Source: Noviherbaspirillum soli (GTDB lineage Bacteria; Pseudomonadota; Gammaproteobacteria; Burkholderiales; Burkholderiaceae_D). From it: a DNA stretch of 64,000 nt. A model generated the notes under the pieces. It ran no database searches. It saw only the letters and a program-made list of their open reading frames with translations, and was not told where the DNA came from. This document shows, one piece after another, positions 28,368 through 37,392 of the stretch (position 1 is the stretch's first letter; every line of letters begins with the position of its first letter). The DNA is taken from assembly GCF_015352955.1 (NCBI RefSeq), contig NZ_JACYOX010000025.1:1-64000 (forward strand). Reading direction: 5' to 3'. The translations under genes were made by a program, and so were the position numbers.

Positions 28368-28392
28368 AAACGCCCCAACTTCTGGGGCGTTT
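28368..28392 (-). terminator. Hairpin between hxsA and hxsD (attenuator candidate)
   Basis: A perfect 10-bp stem (AAACGCCCCA / TGGGGCGTTT) with a 5-base loop, followed on the minus strand by CCATT. It lies 18 bases after the hxsA stop. The T-run is short, so partial read-through into hxsD-B-C is likely. It would give more precursor than enzyme. Confidence 0.7.
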
Positions 28393-28410
28393 ATGCGAGG
28401 CTTAGCTGAA

Positions 28411-28698
28411 TTAATACCCCGAACGGTGACTGTGGTGGCTGCTGTGAGACGAATGCGAAGAATGCGAACTATGCCAAGCAAGCATTTGGCCCGCCTCGGA
28501 ACGCTTCATCATCAGCGAATGCAGTTCTCCATCTTTGACGTAGAAGCTCTCGGTGGTGCCAAGCGCTGCTATGTTGGTGGCAGACGCCGCCTTAATGTTG
28601 TCAGTTACAGGGTTATCGGTAGCCACTTTCGCCTCCACTTGGCCGCTTAGTGCAGCCGCAGCTGCAGCAACTGGTATCAAAAATGTGAATTTTTTCAT
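28411..28698 (-). CDS. hxsA: His-Xaa-Ser repeat precursor peptide HxsA
   Basis: A 95-residue peptide. Residues 1-23 form a Sec signal peptide (KKFTFLIPVAAAAAALSG, cleavage near VEA-KV). Residues 24-75 are a spacer or leader-like region. Residues 76-93 are His-rich: four HSS units, then HHS, H, RS, and a terminal GY. This is the signature of HxsA, the substrate of the HXS radical SAM enzymes. Modification of the His or Ser residues is inferred. The ATG at 28698 has GAGG at good spacing. AT-rich DNA upstream (28740-28780) has TATA-like hexamers that could be the operon promoter. Confidence 0.92.
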   Translation of the reverse strand: MKKFTFLIPVAAAAAALSGQVEAKVATDNPVTDNIKAASATNIAALGTTESFYVKDGELHSLMMKRSEAGQMLAWHSSHSSHSSHSSHHSHRSGY

Positions 28699-29343
28699 CC
28701 TGTCCTCAGTTTTTGTTCGTTAATTTCGTGGTATTGCCGCTCTAGTATATATAACAATATAAATTTGAAACATGATTTTTTGAAACTTTTTATGCAGGAA
28801 CTAACCGCTCTCGCATCGTTGCTGGCGAGATTCATTCGCGACAATTTCATTGGTTTAAGAGTTGCGAATTATCTATTCTTGCGAGGGGAAACAAGGTAGC
28901 GAATTACACGTTTAATATGCGCCATGGGCAAGGTGAGAGCGCAATCGACGGTTTCGATGGGCTTCATTCGAGGTGAGGACCGCTGTCAGAGATGCCATGC
29001 TGGCAAAAAAATATGCCTGCATAAGTTGCGTAAAATACAAAACATATTCCAAAAAGTGGAAGTGTCGTTTCTCCGACCTAAGTTTGTGGAAACAAAGGTA
29101 CTGCATTGAATATTGTTAAACGGATTTCGCATGTATGTGCTGGAAAATATAAAATTTCCCAATGCCAATGCCAATGTAAATGCATCGTATCGACTCCGTT
29201 ACCCGTTGGGGCAGGTGAGCATGCCAATTGCAGGCCAGGCCGATGCTGATGCTGAAAGTACAAACTTATAACAGCCAACGACTTGCTTCGTCGGCTGCAA
29301 TCCCAAAATGGGTTACACAGTAGTTACACGGAGACCAGAAAGC
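28699..29343. other. AT-rich non-coding end of the island
   Basis: Upstream of hxsA I see no recognisable gene; the short frames lack plausible content and start signals. A minor AATGCC tandem (29161-29175) is present. The stretch should hold the hxs promoter. It is a natural place for a lost integrase gene. Confidence 0.45.
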
Positions 29344-29365
29344 AAAAAGCCCAACCTTGTGGGCT
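29344..29365 (-). terminator. Terminator downstream of tRNA-Thr
   Basis: On the minus strand AGCCCA pairs with TGGGCT around a 6-base loop, followed by TTTTT. It lies 22 bases past the tRNA 3' end, inside the island, so the island restored both tRNA end and terminator. Confidence 0.75.
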
Positions 29366-29386
29366 GGGCTAAATGCTTGATTCTAT

Positions 29387-29462
<76 letters not shown>

Positions 29463-29524
29463 GAAGACGCGTATTCTAACAAGAAATCCGCGCAACTTGC
29501 CACATCAATCTTGATCCGCGCGGA

Positions 29525-30535
29525 TCAGGCGTCGCGGTGGTAGGACGTTACCAGGTCCACCTCGTTCTTCGAGCCCAGGAAAACAGGCACGCGCTGGTGC
29601 AGCTTTTCGGGCTGGATGTCCAGGATGCGCTGCTTGCCGTCGGTGGCGGCGCCGCCGGCCTGCTCGACGATGAAGGCCATCGGGTTGGCTTCGTACATCA
29701 GGCGCAGCTTGCCTGGCTTGTCCGGGTCGCGGGCGTCGGCCGGGTACATGAAGACGCCGCCGCGGGTCAGGATGCGGTGCACGTCGGCCACCATCGAGGC
29801 GATCCAGCGCATGTTGAAGTCCTTGCCGCGTGGGCCCGTCTTGCCGGCCTGCATTTCGTCAACGTAGCGCTTGACCGGCGCATACCAGTGGCGGGCGTTG
29901 GAGGCGTTGATCGCGTATTCCTTGGTATCTTCCGGAATCTTCGCCTCTTTCTGCGTCATCACCCAGGAACCCATCTCGCGGTCCAGCGTGAAGGACTGCA
30001 CGCCGTTGCCGGTGGTGAGCACCAGCACGGTCTGCGGGCCATACACCGCGTAACCGGCGGCGACCTGCTGGCTGCCGGGCTGCAGGAAGGCGGCTTCGGT
30101 CGGGACCGTCATGCCGTGCGGCGCCTTCAGCACCGAGAAAATGGTGCCGATCGAGACGTTGACGTCGATGTTGGACGAGCCGTCGAGCGGATCGAACAGC
30201 AGCAGGTACTCGCCCATCGGGTAGCGGTTGGGAATCGGGTGGATGGTTTCCATTTCCTCGGAAGCCATCGCGGCCAGGTGGCCGCCCCATTCATTGGCCT
30301 GCAGCAGGATGTCGTTGGAAATGATGTCCAGCTTCTTCTGGATCTCGCCCTGCACGTTTTCGCTCTCGGCTTCGCTGGTGCCCAGCACCTCGCCCAGCGC
30401 GCCCTTGCCCACCGCGTGGCTGATGGTCTTGCAGGCGCGCGCGACGACTTCGATCAGAAGCCGCAGTTCGGCGGGAATGGTGTTGTGCAGGCGCTGCTCT
30501 TCGATAAGGTGCTGGGTCAGGCTGATACGTTTCAT
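29525..30535 (-). CDS. fbp: Class I fructose-1,6-bisphosphatase
   Basis: A 336-residue enzyme of gluconeogenesis and the Calvin-type pentose shuffle, converting fructose-1,6-bisphosphate to fructose-6-phosphate. The metal-binding signature [20 protein letters not shown] is present, as are [13 protein letters not shown] and the C-terminal [16 protein letters not shown]. Length is standard. It starts just downstream of pepN (51 bp) in the same direction; cotranscription is possible. Confidence 0.95.
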   Translation of the reverse strand: MKRISLTQHLIEEQRLHNTIPAELRLLIEVVARACKTISHAVGKGALGEVLGTSEAESENVQGEIQKKLDIISNDILLQANEWGGHLAAMASEEMETIHPIPNRYPMGEYLLLFDPLDGSSNIDVNVSIGTIFSVLKAPHGMTVPTEAAFLQPGSQQVAAGYAVYGPQTVLVLTTGNGVQSFTLDREMGSWVMTQKEAKIPEDTKEYAINASNARHWYAPVKRYVDEMQAGKTGPRGKDFNMRWIASMVADVHRILTRGGVFMYPADARDPDKPGKLRLMYEANPMAFIVEQAGGAATDGKQRILDIQPEKLHQRVPVFLGSKNEVDLVTSYHRDA

Positions 30536-30586
30536 GTTGGCTTTCTTGACGGCGTTAATCGTTAATCGTTGATCACTGACTGGTGA

Positions 30587-33259
30587 TCATTCATCGGCGG
30601 CGAGTGCCTTGCTGACCACTTCATAGACATCCTTGGACAGGCGCGGCGTGGCGGCGACCCGCTGCAATGCTTCCTGCATCTGCTCCTGCAGCGCCGGCGC
30701 GTACTTGCGCCAGCGATCCAGCGTGCGCGCAAGGCGGGCGGCAACCTGCGGGTTCAGGGTGTTCAATGCAATCACCTGCTCGGACCAGAACAGGTAGCCG
30801 CTGCCGTCGGCGGCATGGAATTGCGCCGGGTTGCCGTTGCAGAAGCTGAAGATCAGGCTGCGCGCCCGGTTCGGGTTCTTCAGGCTGAAAGCCGGATGCT
30901 TCATCAGCCTGCGCACCGCATTGACGTCGGTGGCGGGCGCCATGGCCTGCAGCGAGAACCACTTGTCGATCACCAGCGGCTCATCCTCGAATTCGCTGTA
31001 GAAGCGCTCCAGCGCATCCTTCCTGCCGGGAGCGCTGCTGTTCTGCAGCGCGGCCAGCGCGGCGATGCGGTCGGTCATGTTGCCGGCCTGGTCGTACTGT
31101 GATTGCGCAATCGCGTGGCTGTCGGTGTCGTCCAGTTCGGCCAGGTATTGCAGCGCAACGTTCTTCAGGCCGCGCTTGCCGGCCGACAGCGCATCCGGGC
31201 TGTAGTCGCCGGGCGTCTGGTTCAGCTGGTGCAGCTGCACCAGCTCGTTGCGCAGGGTGCGCGCCAGCAGGCGGCGCATGAACTGGCGGGCGGTGTGGAT
31301 GGCCTGCGGGTCGATCACGTCCATCTGCTCGGCCAGCACGCCTTCGCTGGGCAGGGTCAGCACCAGTTCGCGGAAGGCCGGGTCCAGCGTGCTGTCGGCC
31401 AGGGTCTTGTGCAGCGCCGCCGCATAGGTTTCCAGGTTGGCGGTGGATTCGCGCATCGGTTCCTGGTTCTGCACCATGCGGGTCAGGCTCAGCAGCCGGC
31501 GGGTGGCCAGGCGCTGGCCGGCTTCCCAGCGGTTGAACGGGTCGCTGTCATTGGCCATCAGGAAGGCCAGTTCCGCGTCGCTGTATTCATAGTCCAGCAC
31601 CACCGGCGCGGAAAAGTCGCGCAGCAGCGAAGGCACCGGCTTTTCCGGCACGCCGACGAAGCGGAAGGTCTGGCTTTCCCCGGTCAGTTCCAGCACGCGG
31701 GTGGTCGGCGCGTCGGCCACATCCTCGCCTTCTGCCGTCAGCGGCAGATCGGCGCCGACGGCATCCAGCAGGCCGACCTTGACCGGGATATGGAACGGCA
31801 GCTTGGTCTTCTGGCCGGGCGTGGGCGGACAGGACTGGCTCAGCGTGATGTCGTAGGTGCGGCTCTCTTCGTCGTAGCGGGTCTTGACGGTCACGCGCGG
31901 CGTGCCGGCCTGGCTGTACCAGCGCTCGAACTGGTCGAGGTTGCGGCCGTTGGCATCGGCCATCGCGGCGCGGAAGTCGTCGCAGGTCACGGCCTGGCCG
32001 TCATGCCGCTGGAAGTACAGGTCCATGCCCTTCCTGAAGCCGTCGCGGCCCAGCAGGGTCTGGTACATGCGCACCACCTCGCTGCCCTTCTCGTAAATGG
32101 TGACGGTGTAGAAGTTGCTGATCTCGACATAGCTGTCGGGCCGCACCGGGTGCGCCATCGGGCCGGCATCTTCCGGGAACTGGGCCTGGCGCAGCACCCG
32201 CACGTCGTCGATGCGCTTGACCGCGCGGCCGCTCTCGGTGCCCACCATGTCGGCGGAGAATTCCTGGTCGCGGAACACGGTCAGGCCTTCCTTGAGCGAC
32301 AGCTGGAACCAGTCGCGGCAGGTGACGCGGTTGCCGGTCCAGTTGTGGAAGTACTCGTGGCCGACCACGGCTTCGATGTTGGCGTAATCGGCATCGGTGG
32401 CGATGCGGGAATTGGCCAGCACATACTTGGTGTTGAAGATGTTCAGGCCCTTGTTTTCCATCGCGCCCATGTTGAAGTCGCCGACGGCGACGATCATGAA
32501 GCGGTCCAGGTCAAGCTCCAGGCCGAAACGCTCCTCGTCCCAGCGTATGCTGTTCTTCAGCGAGTCCATTGCATGCTGGGTCTTGTCGAGGTTGCCCTCC
32601 TCCACCCACACCTGCAGCAGCACCTCGCGGCCCGACTGCAGGGTATAGCGTTCCTCCTGGCAGACCAGGTTGCCGGCCACCAGCGCGAACAGGTAGGACG
32701 GCTTCATGAACGGGTCTTCCCACAGCGCGTAATGGCGGCCGTCGCCCAGGTCGCCTTCCTCGATCAGGTTGCCGTTGGACAGCAGCACCGGATACTTCTG
32801 CCGGTCGGCGCGCAGCATCACGGTGTAGCGCGCCATTACATCTGGCCGGTCGGGAAAGTAGGTGATCTTGCGGAAGCCCTCGGCCTCGCACTGGGTAAAG
32901 AAATTGCCGTTGGACACATACAGGCCCATCAGCGAGGTATTGGCGTCGGGATGCAGCGCGGTCTCGATTTCCAGCGTGACATTCTCTGGCGCATCCGGGA
33001 TCACCAGTTCGCCGCCGTTCAGGCGATAGGCGCGACGGTTCAGGAGCTTGCCGTTCATGCGCAGCGCCACCAGTTCCAGGGTGTCGCCATGCAGCACAAT
33101 ATCGTTGGCGCGGCCATCGGGATTGCGGGTCATGGTCAGGCGCGCCGCGACCCGGGTCAGCTTGGGATCGAGGTCGAAGCCCAGTTCGACGGTTTCTACA
33201 CGGTAGTTCGACGCGGCATAGTCGCTGCGATAGATTGCCTGGGAAGTATCGGTTCGCAT
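30587..33259 (-). CDS. pepN: Aminopeptidase N
   Basis: An 890-residue M1 zinc metallopeptidase that removes N-terminal residues from peptides in the cytoplasm. The exopeptidase motif GAMENKGLN is present. The zinc site is HEYFHNW with H301, H305 and E324, and the Tyr region VYEKGSEVV-like follows (TIYEKGSEVVRMYQ). The C-terminal helical domain is full-length, matching E. coli PepN. The ATG at 33259 starts the conserved sequence. fbp follows it. Confidence 0.95.
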   Translation of the reverse strand: MRTDTSQAIYRSDYAASNYRVETVELGFDLDPKLTRVAARLTMTRNPDGRANDIVLHGDTLELVALRMNGKLLNRRAYRLNGGELVIPDAPENVTLEIETALHPDANTSLMGLYVSNGNFFTQCEAEGFRKITYFPDRPDVMARYTVMLRADRQKYPVLLSNGNLIEEGDLGDGRHYALWEDPFMKPSYLFALVAGNLVCQEERYTLQSGREVLLQVWVEEGNLDKTQHAMDSLKNSIRWDEERFGLELDLDRFMIVAVGDFNMGAMENKGLNIFNTKYVLANSRIATDADYANIEAVVGHEYFHNWTGNRVTCRDWFQLSLKEGLTVFRDQEFSADMVGTESGRAVKRIDDVRVLRQAQFPEDAGPMAHPVRPDSYVEISNFYTVTIYEKGSEVVRMYQTLLGRDGFRKGMDLYFQRHDGQAVTCDDFRAAMADANGRNLDQFERWYSQAGTPRVTVKTRYDEESRTYDITLSQSCPPTPGQKTKLPFHIPVKVGLLDAVGADLPLTAEGEDVADAPTTRVLELTGESQTFRFVGVPEKPVPSLLRDFSAPVVLDYEYSDAELAFLMANDSDPFNRWEAGQRLATRRLLSLTRMVQNQEPMRESTANLETYAAALHKTLADSTLDPAFRELVLTLPSEGVLAEQMDVIDPQAIHTARQFMRRLLARTLRNELVQLHQLNQTPGDYSPDALSAGKRGLKNVALQYLAELDDTDSHAIAQSQYDQAGNMTDRIAALAALQNSSAPGRKDALERFYSEFEDEPLVIDKWFSLQAMAPATDVNAVRRLMKHPAFSLKNPNRARSLIFSFCNGNPAQFHAADGSGYLFWSEQVIALNTLNPQVAARLARTLDRWRKYAPALQEQMQEALQRVAATPRLSKDVYEVVSKALAADE

Positions 33260-33534
33260 GGGATGTCGGGACGGGTGAAAAGGCGAACGGGCATTTTACC
33301 AATGCACGGCGGGCGTGCATTGATTTTATGGCCATCCCTTGCGGCAATGCGGGGGCTAGTCTGGCTGGTGGGAAAGGCGGCTTCGCATGCGCTTTCCGGA
33401 AAATGCGCATCGGGCTTGCCCTGCCATTAGGCGTGCGAACAAGGAACATCGCCTGGGGCAGGCGTACTTACCGCCTCGTCCTCCAGGTCTTTCAGTCTTC
33501 TTTTTTAAATCCCACCATATGCAGGAGCCAATTC

Positions 33535-35169
33535 ATGCAACCCGTCAGTCCACGCACCAGAAACAACCAAACGTATGACAACACCGAAGCAGGGAACTTA
33601 TCATCCAGCGAACAGCGCACGAGCGCAGGTACCTGCAAGGAGGAAAAACCGCCCCGTCCTCCCTTGCGCAGGCATCCAGCGACTTACGAAGGGCTAAATC
33701 AGCCAAAATGGCTTACAGCCTTCATGGAAGGCAACGTGCCGCCCTATCGGAAAAGAGAGGACATCGCCAAGTTTTTATGGAAAGAGAGCGGCACAAAAGA
33801 GCCTTTCGAAGCGTGGGATAAAAAGCCCGATAGTGAGGAAGCTATTCACGAGTATTGGGAGAACAGCCAATCTCTTGAGCGCTGGTGCATTGACAATAAT
33901 GAGCCGGCAGCCCTGCTCTGGCTGCTTGAAACATCAAATATGCACCAGCTGCACTGGAATTTAAACGCGATTTCCAATGAAGACGCAGCTGTCTGGTTTG
34001 AAGCAATAGCAAAGGATGTGAACATTACCACCTTGTTTTTCAACAACGCGACGCTTGATGGGGAAATGGCGAAGTTGTTCGAAAGTTGCCTAAGCAGAAA
34101 AAAGAATCTTGTCGACCTTGCCCTCCGAAATGTTCACATTCCCCAAACGCCTTCCGGCGCATGCAGCGGATTCCTTCTGGCGAACGGGATCGCGGCTAAT
34201 CAAGGTTTGAAAGCGCTTTTCCTGGCAGGCTCCGATATCGAGGAGACGGATTGGATATTTCTTATGGAAAAAATTCGTAATCACAGCAGTCTCCGTGTTG
34301 TCCATATCAGCAATGTCGCCATAACGAAGAAACAGCTAACGGTCATTATTGATAACATTAATTTAAATCCCCACATCCAGGAGCTTCATTTTTCCCACGT
34401 CAAATTGGATTCAAAGCAGGCTCAGGTTATCGCCAATTTCCTTTCCAACAATTCGTCTTTGAAAATACTAGCGATTGAAAATGCTGATCTCGAGGCGGCT
34501 AGCGGTTGCCTGATCGCCGAGGGGTTGGTCAACAATACTTCGCTTACCGAACTGAATCTTTCCGAAAACAAGCTGAACGAAGAATTCGCCGCCACATGCG
34601 CCACGCTTCTGCAAAAAAACAATCATCTTGAAACGCTCATTCTGAGTGTGAACAAGCTAGGCGACAAAGGCGCCGAAGCACTTGCAAACGCATTGCGGAC
34701 AAACGAAAAGCTTTCTTATCTGTGCCTTCAGTCGAATAACATCGGTGAAAAGGGAGGGCTGTCGATTGCCAACATGCTGGCCTCGAATCCTTCGCTTTCC
34801 CAGATGTTCATTTCCAACAATGCTTGCGGGCCGAATGTAGTCAAGGAATTGTCGCTTAGCCTGCAAACCAACTCGTCGCTTCAGTACCTGCAGCATTCCG
34901 AATGCGGATTCGAAGAAAAGGATGTGGAGTTCATTGGCCAGGTCGTGACACGCAACACGGAAACACACGCCAGCAGAGACCACGACGCCATACTGTTTAG
35001 CCGTTCTGGCGCCGGTCCGGGAGGCTGGCTCCCCCCTGAAATCAGCTACCAGATCATGAACTATCTGCGGATGCAATCGGCCAACAGGGACGAATACGAA
35101 TCAACTGCCACCGCCATAGAGCTTGCGATCAACGCCATGAAGGTACCGCCACAGGAAAAAGCCAGTTGA
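33535..35169 (+). CDS. Leucine-rich-repeat protein, candidate effector
   Basis: A 544-residue protein. Residues 1-60 are polar, Ser/Thr/Asn-rich with no Sec signal, as in type III effectors. From about residue 245 to 460 it has ribonuclease-inhibitor-type repeats of about 28 residues (LETLILSVNKLGDKGAEALANAL, LSYLCLQSNNIGEKGG), including the GALA-like GAEALA pattern. Near residue 499 LPPEISYQIMNYL resembles an F-box core. Codon use is less GC-rich than its neighbours. A secreted, host-acting role is inference; no secretion genes are in the window. AGGAG lies 9 bases before the ATG at 33535; the longer frame from 33235 is not used. Confidence 0.7.
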   Translation: MQPVSPRTRNNQTYDNTEAGNLSSSEQRTSAGTCKEEKPPRPPLRRHPATYEGLNQPKWLTAFMEGNVPPYRKREDIAKFLWKESGTKEPFEAWDKKPDSEEAIHEYWENSQSLERWCIDNNEPAALLWLLETSNMHQLHWNLNAISNEDAAVWFEAIAKDVNITTLFFNNATLDGEMAKLFESCLSRKKNLVDLALRNVHIPQTPSGACSGFLLANGIAANQGLKALFLAGSDIEETDWIFLMEKIRNHSSLRVVHISNVAITKKQLTVIIDNINLNPHIQELHFSHVKLDSKQAQVIANFLSNNSSLKILAIENADLEAASGCLIAEGLVNNTSLTELNLSENKLNEEFAATCATLLQKNNHLETLILSVNKLGDKGAEALANALRTNEKLSYLCLQSNNIGEKGGLSIANMLASNPSLSQMFISNNACGPNVVKELSLSLQTNSSLQYLQHSECGFEEKDVEFIGQVVTRNTETHASRDHDAILFSRSGAGPGGWLPPEISYQIMNYLRMQSANRDEYESTATAIELAINAMKVPPQEKAS

Positions 35170-35248
35170 AAACTTGCCTTGCTGACGGTCAGCGCCGCGT
35201 TCCTCACGACCTGACAGGTGCCCGCATGAAGCCAGACGTCTTACCGCC

Positions 35249-36979
35249 TCAGGGCGCCGGCGCCGGCGGGTTGGGCCGCGGCGCGGTCTGTACGCCATCG
35301 CTGACGTGGTTGGCGCCGGCCAGCACCTGCACCGCGCGGCCGAAGGCCTGGTTGGCGCTGCGGCCGGCGATGGTGTCGACATACCACCATTCCGCCACCA
35401 CGCGGCTGGCATTGATGTCGAGCAGCATGTAGCCGCGCTTGTCGAGTTCGACGTACTTGACATGCGGGTTGACCAGCTTCACCGCCGCGGCGATGGCGCC
35501 GCGCTCGTCATCGACCGCGGGTGAGGTGACCGAGGTGGCGATCAGCTCCACGCCATGCGAGCCGGCGCCGGTGTCGGCGTTGTAGCCACCTTGGGCAACA
35601 TTGCCGTTGTTCGGGTCCTGTGTGAGGTCGGCGGCCCATGCGCTGTGGATGTCGCCGGTGAGGATTACCACATTGCCTACCGCCGGCGCGCCGGCGCTGC
35701 CCTTCAGGATATTGAAGACACGGTCGCGCGCCGGCTGGTAGCCGTCCCACTGGTCGGGGTTGAGAAAGGTGCCGCCATCGGGCAGCACGCCGGGCCTGGC
35801 CTTTAACTGCGCAAACATCACGCCCTGCCCGACCAGCTTCCATGTGGCGCCAGAGCCGCGCAGGCGCTCGGCCAGCCAGCCCTCCTCTTCCGTACCCAGC
35901 ATCTGGCGCGCCGGGTCGGCGAAGGCGCCCGTCTGGGTGAAGGTGCTCGCACCAAGGATGGTGTTGATGTTGATATCGGGCGTCGGCTGCGCCTGCTGCG
36001 AGCGGGCATTGAAGCGCTCTTCCAGCATGATCAGGTCGGCCAGCTTGCCCAGCGCAAAGCTGCGGTTATTCTTTTTCAGGTTGGCCGGATCGACTACCCG
36101 CACCGGCATCCATTCATAGTAAGCCTGCAGCGCGGCGGCCACGCGCGCGCTCCAGCTGCCTTCCACGCCTTCGGTATGGTTTTGCGCGCCGCCGGCCCAG
36201 GCATCATTGGCCACCTCATGGTCATCCCAGATTGCCACCATCGGGTGCTGGCGATGCACTTCCTGCAAGTCGGCATCGCGCTTGTACTGGGCATGCCTTG
36301 TACGGTAATCCGCCAGCGTGATGGCCTCGGTGGCAGGCTCGTAGGACCGCAGGCTGCCGTACTGGCCGTTGCCGTATTCATAGATGTAATCGCCCAGGTG
36401 CACCACCAGATCGAGGTCGGCACGCTCGGCGACGCGGCGATAGGCATTGAAGAAGCCGTGGGCCAGGCTGGCGCAACTGGTCACGGCGATGCGAAGGTTG
36501 GCCGTATCGCCGGCAGGCAGGGTCCTGGTGCGGCCGACCGGCGACTGGCCGCCGGATGCGGAAAAGCGGTAGTAATAACTGGTGCCGGGCTGCAGCCCGC
36601 CGACGTCGACCTTGACGGTGTAGTCGCGGCTGGCATCGGTGCTGATGCTGCCGCGCCTGACCACATTGGCCAGGGCCGGGTCGGTGGCCACCACGTAATC
36701 GACGCTGACCGCGGCATTGCCGGCCGGGCTGACCCGCGTCCAGAGCAGCACCGCATCGGACAGCGGATCGCCGCTGGCCACGCCATGCAGGAACTGGTTG
36801 CCGCCGGAAGGCGTCGCGCCGCCGGTGCCGGTGTTGCCGGTGTTGCCGGCGTTATCGTCGTCCCTGCCACCGCAGGCATCGAGCAGCGGTATGGCCAGCA
36901 TGGCGGCGCCGGTGCGCTTCAGGAAATCGCGGCGGCTGGGGCCGCGACGGCGGGGCTTGAGATTGCGGGGGCGTCCCAT
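35249..36979 (-). CDS. phoD: Tat-exported PhoD-type alkaline phosphatase/phosphodiesterase
   Basis: A 576-residue protein. The N-terminus has a twin-arginine signal (PSRRDFLKRTGAAML) that also ends in a lipobox-like DACGG. PhoD hallmarks are TSCASLAHGFFNAYRR, LVVHLGDYIYEYGNG, AIWDDHEVANDAW and VILTGDIHSAW, which carry the Fe/Ca ligands. It hydrolyses phosphate mono- and diesters outside the cytoplasm, usually under phosphate starvation. A short Gly/Asn-rich linker (GNTGNTGTGG) follows the signal. The gene stands alone; I see no clear Pho box. Confidence 0.9.
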   Translation of the reverse strand: MGRPRNLKPRRRGPSRRDFLKRTGAAMLAIPLLDACGGRDDDNAGNTGNTGTGGATPSGGNQFLHGVASGDPLSDAVLLWTRVSPAGNAAVSVDYVVATDPALANVVRRGSISTDASRDYTVKVDVGGLQPGTSYYYRFSASGGQSPVGRTRTLPAGDTANLRIAVTSCASLAHGFFNAYRRVAERADLDLVVHLGDYIYEYGNGQYGSLRSYEPATEAITLADYRTRHAQYKRDADLQEVHRQHPMVAIWDDHEVANDAWAGGAQNHTEGVEGSWSARVAAALQAYYEWMPVRVVDPANLKKNNRSFALGKLADLIMLEERFNARSQQAQPTPDININTILGASTFTQTGAFADPARQMLGTEEEGWLAERLRGSGATWKLVGQGVMFAQLKARPGVLPDGGTFLNPDQWDGYQPARDRVFNILKGSAGAPAVGNVVILTGDIHSAWAADLTQDPNNGNVAQGGYNADTGAGSHGVELIATSVTSPAVDDERGAIAAAVKLVNPHVKYVELDKRGYMLLDINASRVVAEWWYVDTIAGRSANQAFGRAVQVLAGANHVSDGVQTAPRPNPPAPAP

Positions 36980-37392
36980 GGCATTTCCTTCCGAAGCGAC
37001 GCGGCCGGGGCATCCATCCGTTCCGGCCTGCCCGTGTGCCGCTTTCCAATGATGGCGCGAGCCCCAACGCTAGCCTGCCTGCAATGAACCCGGTTTAAGC
37101 CCGCGCAAAGGGCGTGGCATGCGGCTTGCGACGCACTGGCCTGGCTCGCCGGCGGCATTGCATCGCCCCGGCATGAGCGTGCATGAGAGGCTGGTCAGGG
37201 GATAAGGCTGCAATTCGATGTCATCGGTCCGGGAGCGGCATGCGCCGTTGCATGCGGCATTGCCGTGGCGCATCCACGGCAATGCAATGGCGAATCGATC
37301 AATATCCCTGTCCAAGGCAGTCACTGCTTGTCTGAACAACAAGTAAGCTTTGGCGCTTCATCGACCTGTGATCATTTGTCCCCAAAGAAACA
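36980..37392. other. Divergent intergenic region
   Basis: 413 bp between divergent phoD and the acyltransferase gene. It contains no recognisable gene. A purine-rich AAAGAAACA lies just before the acyltransferase ATG. Confidence 0.45.

Noticed and set aside
28912-29278. Several 60-66 codon ORFs beside tRNA-Thr
   Set aside because: They overlap each other on both strands and have no start signals or recognisable content.
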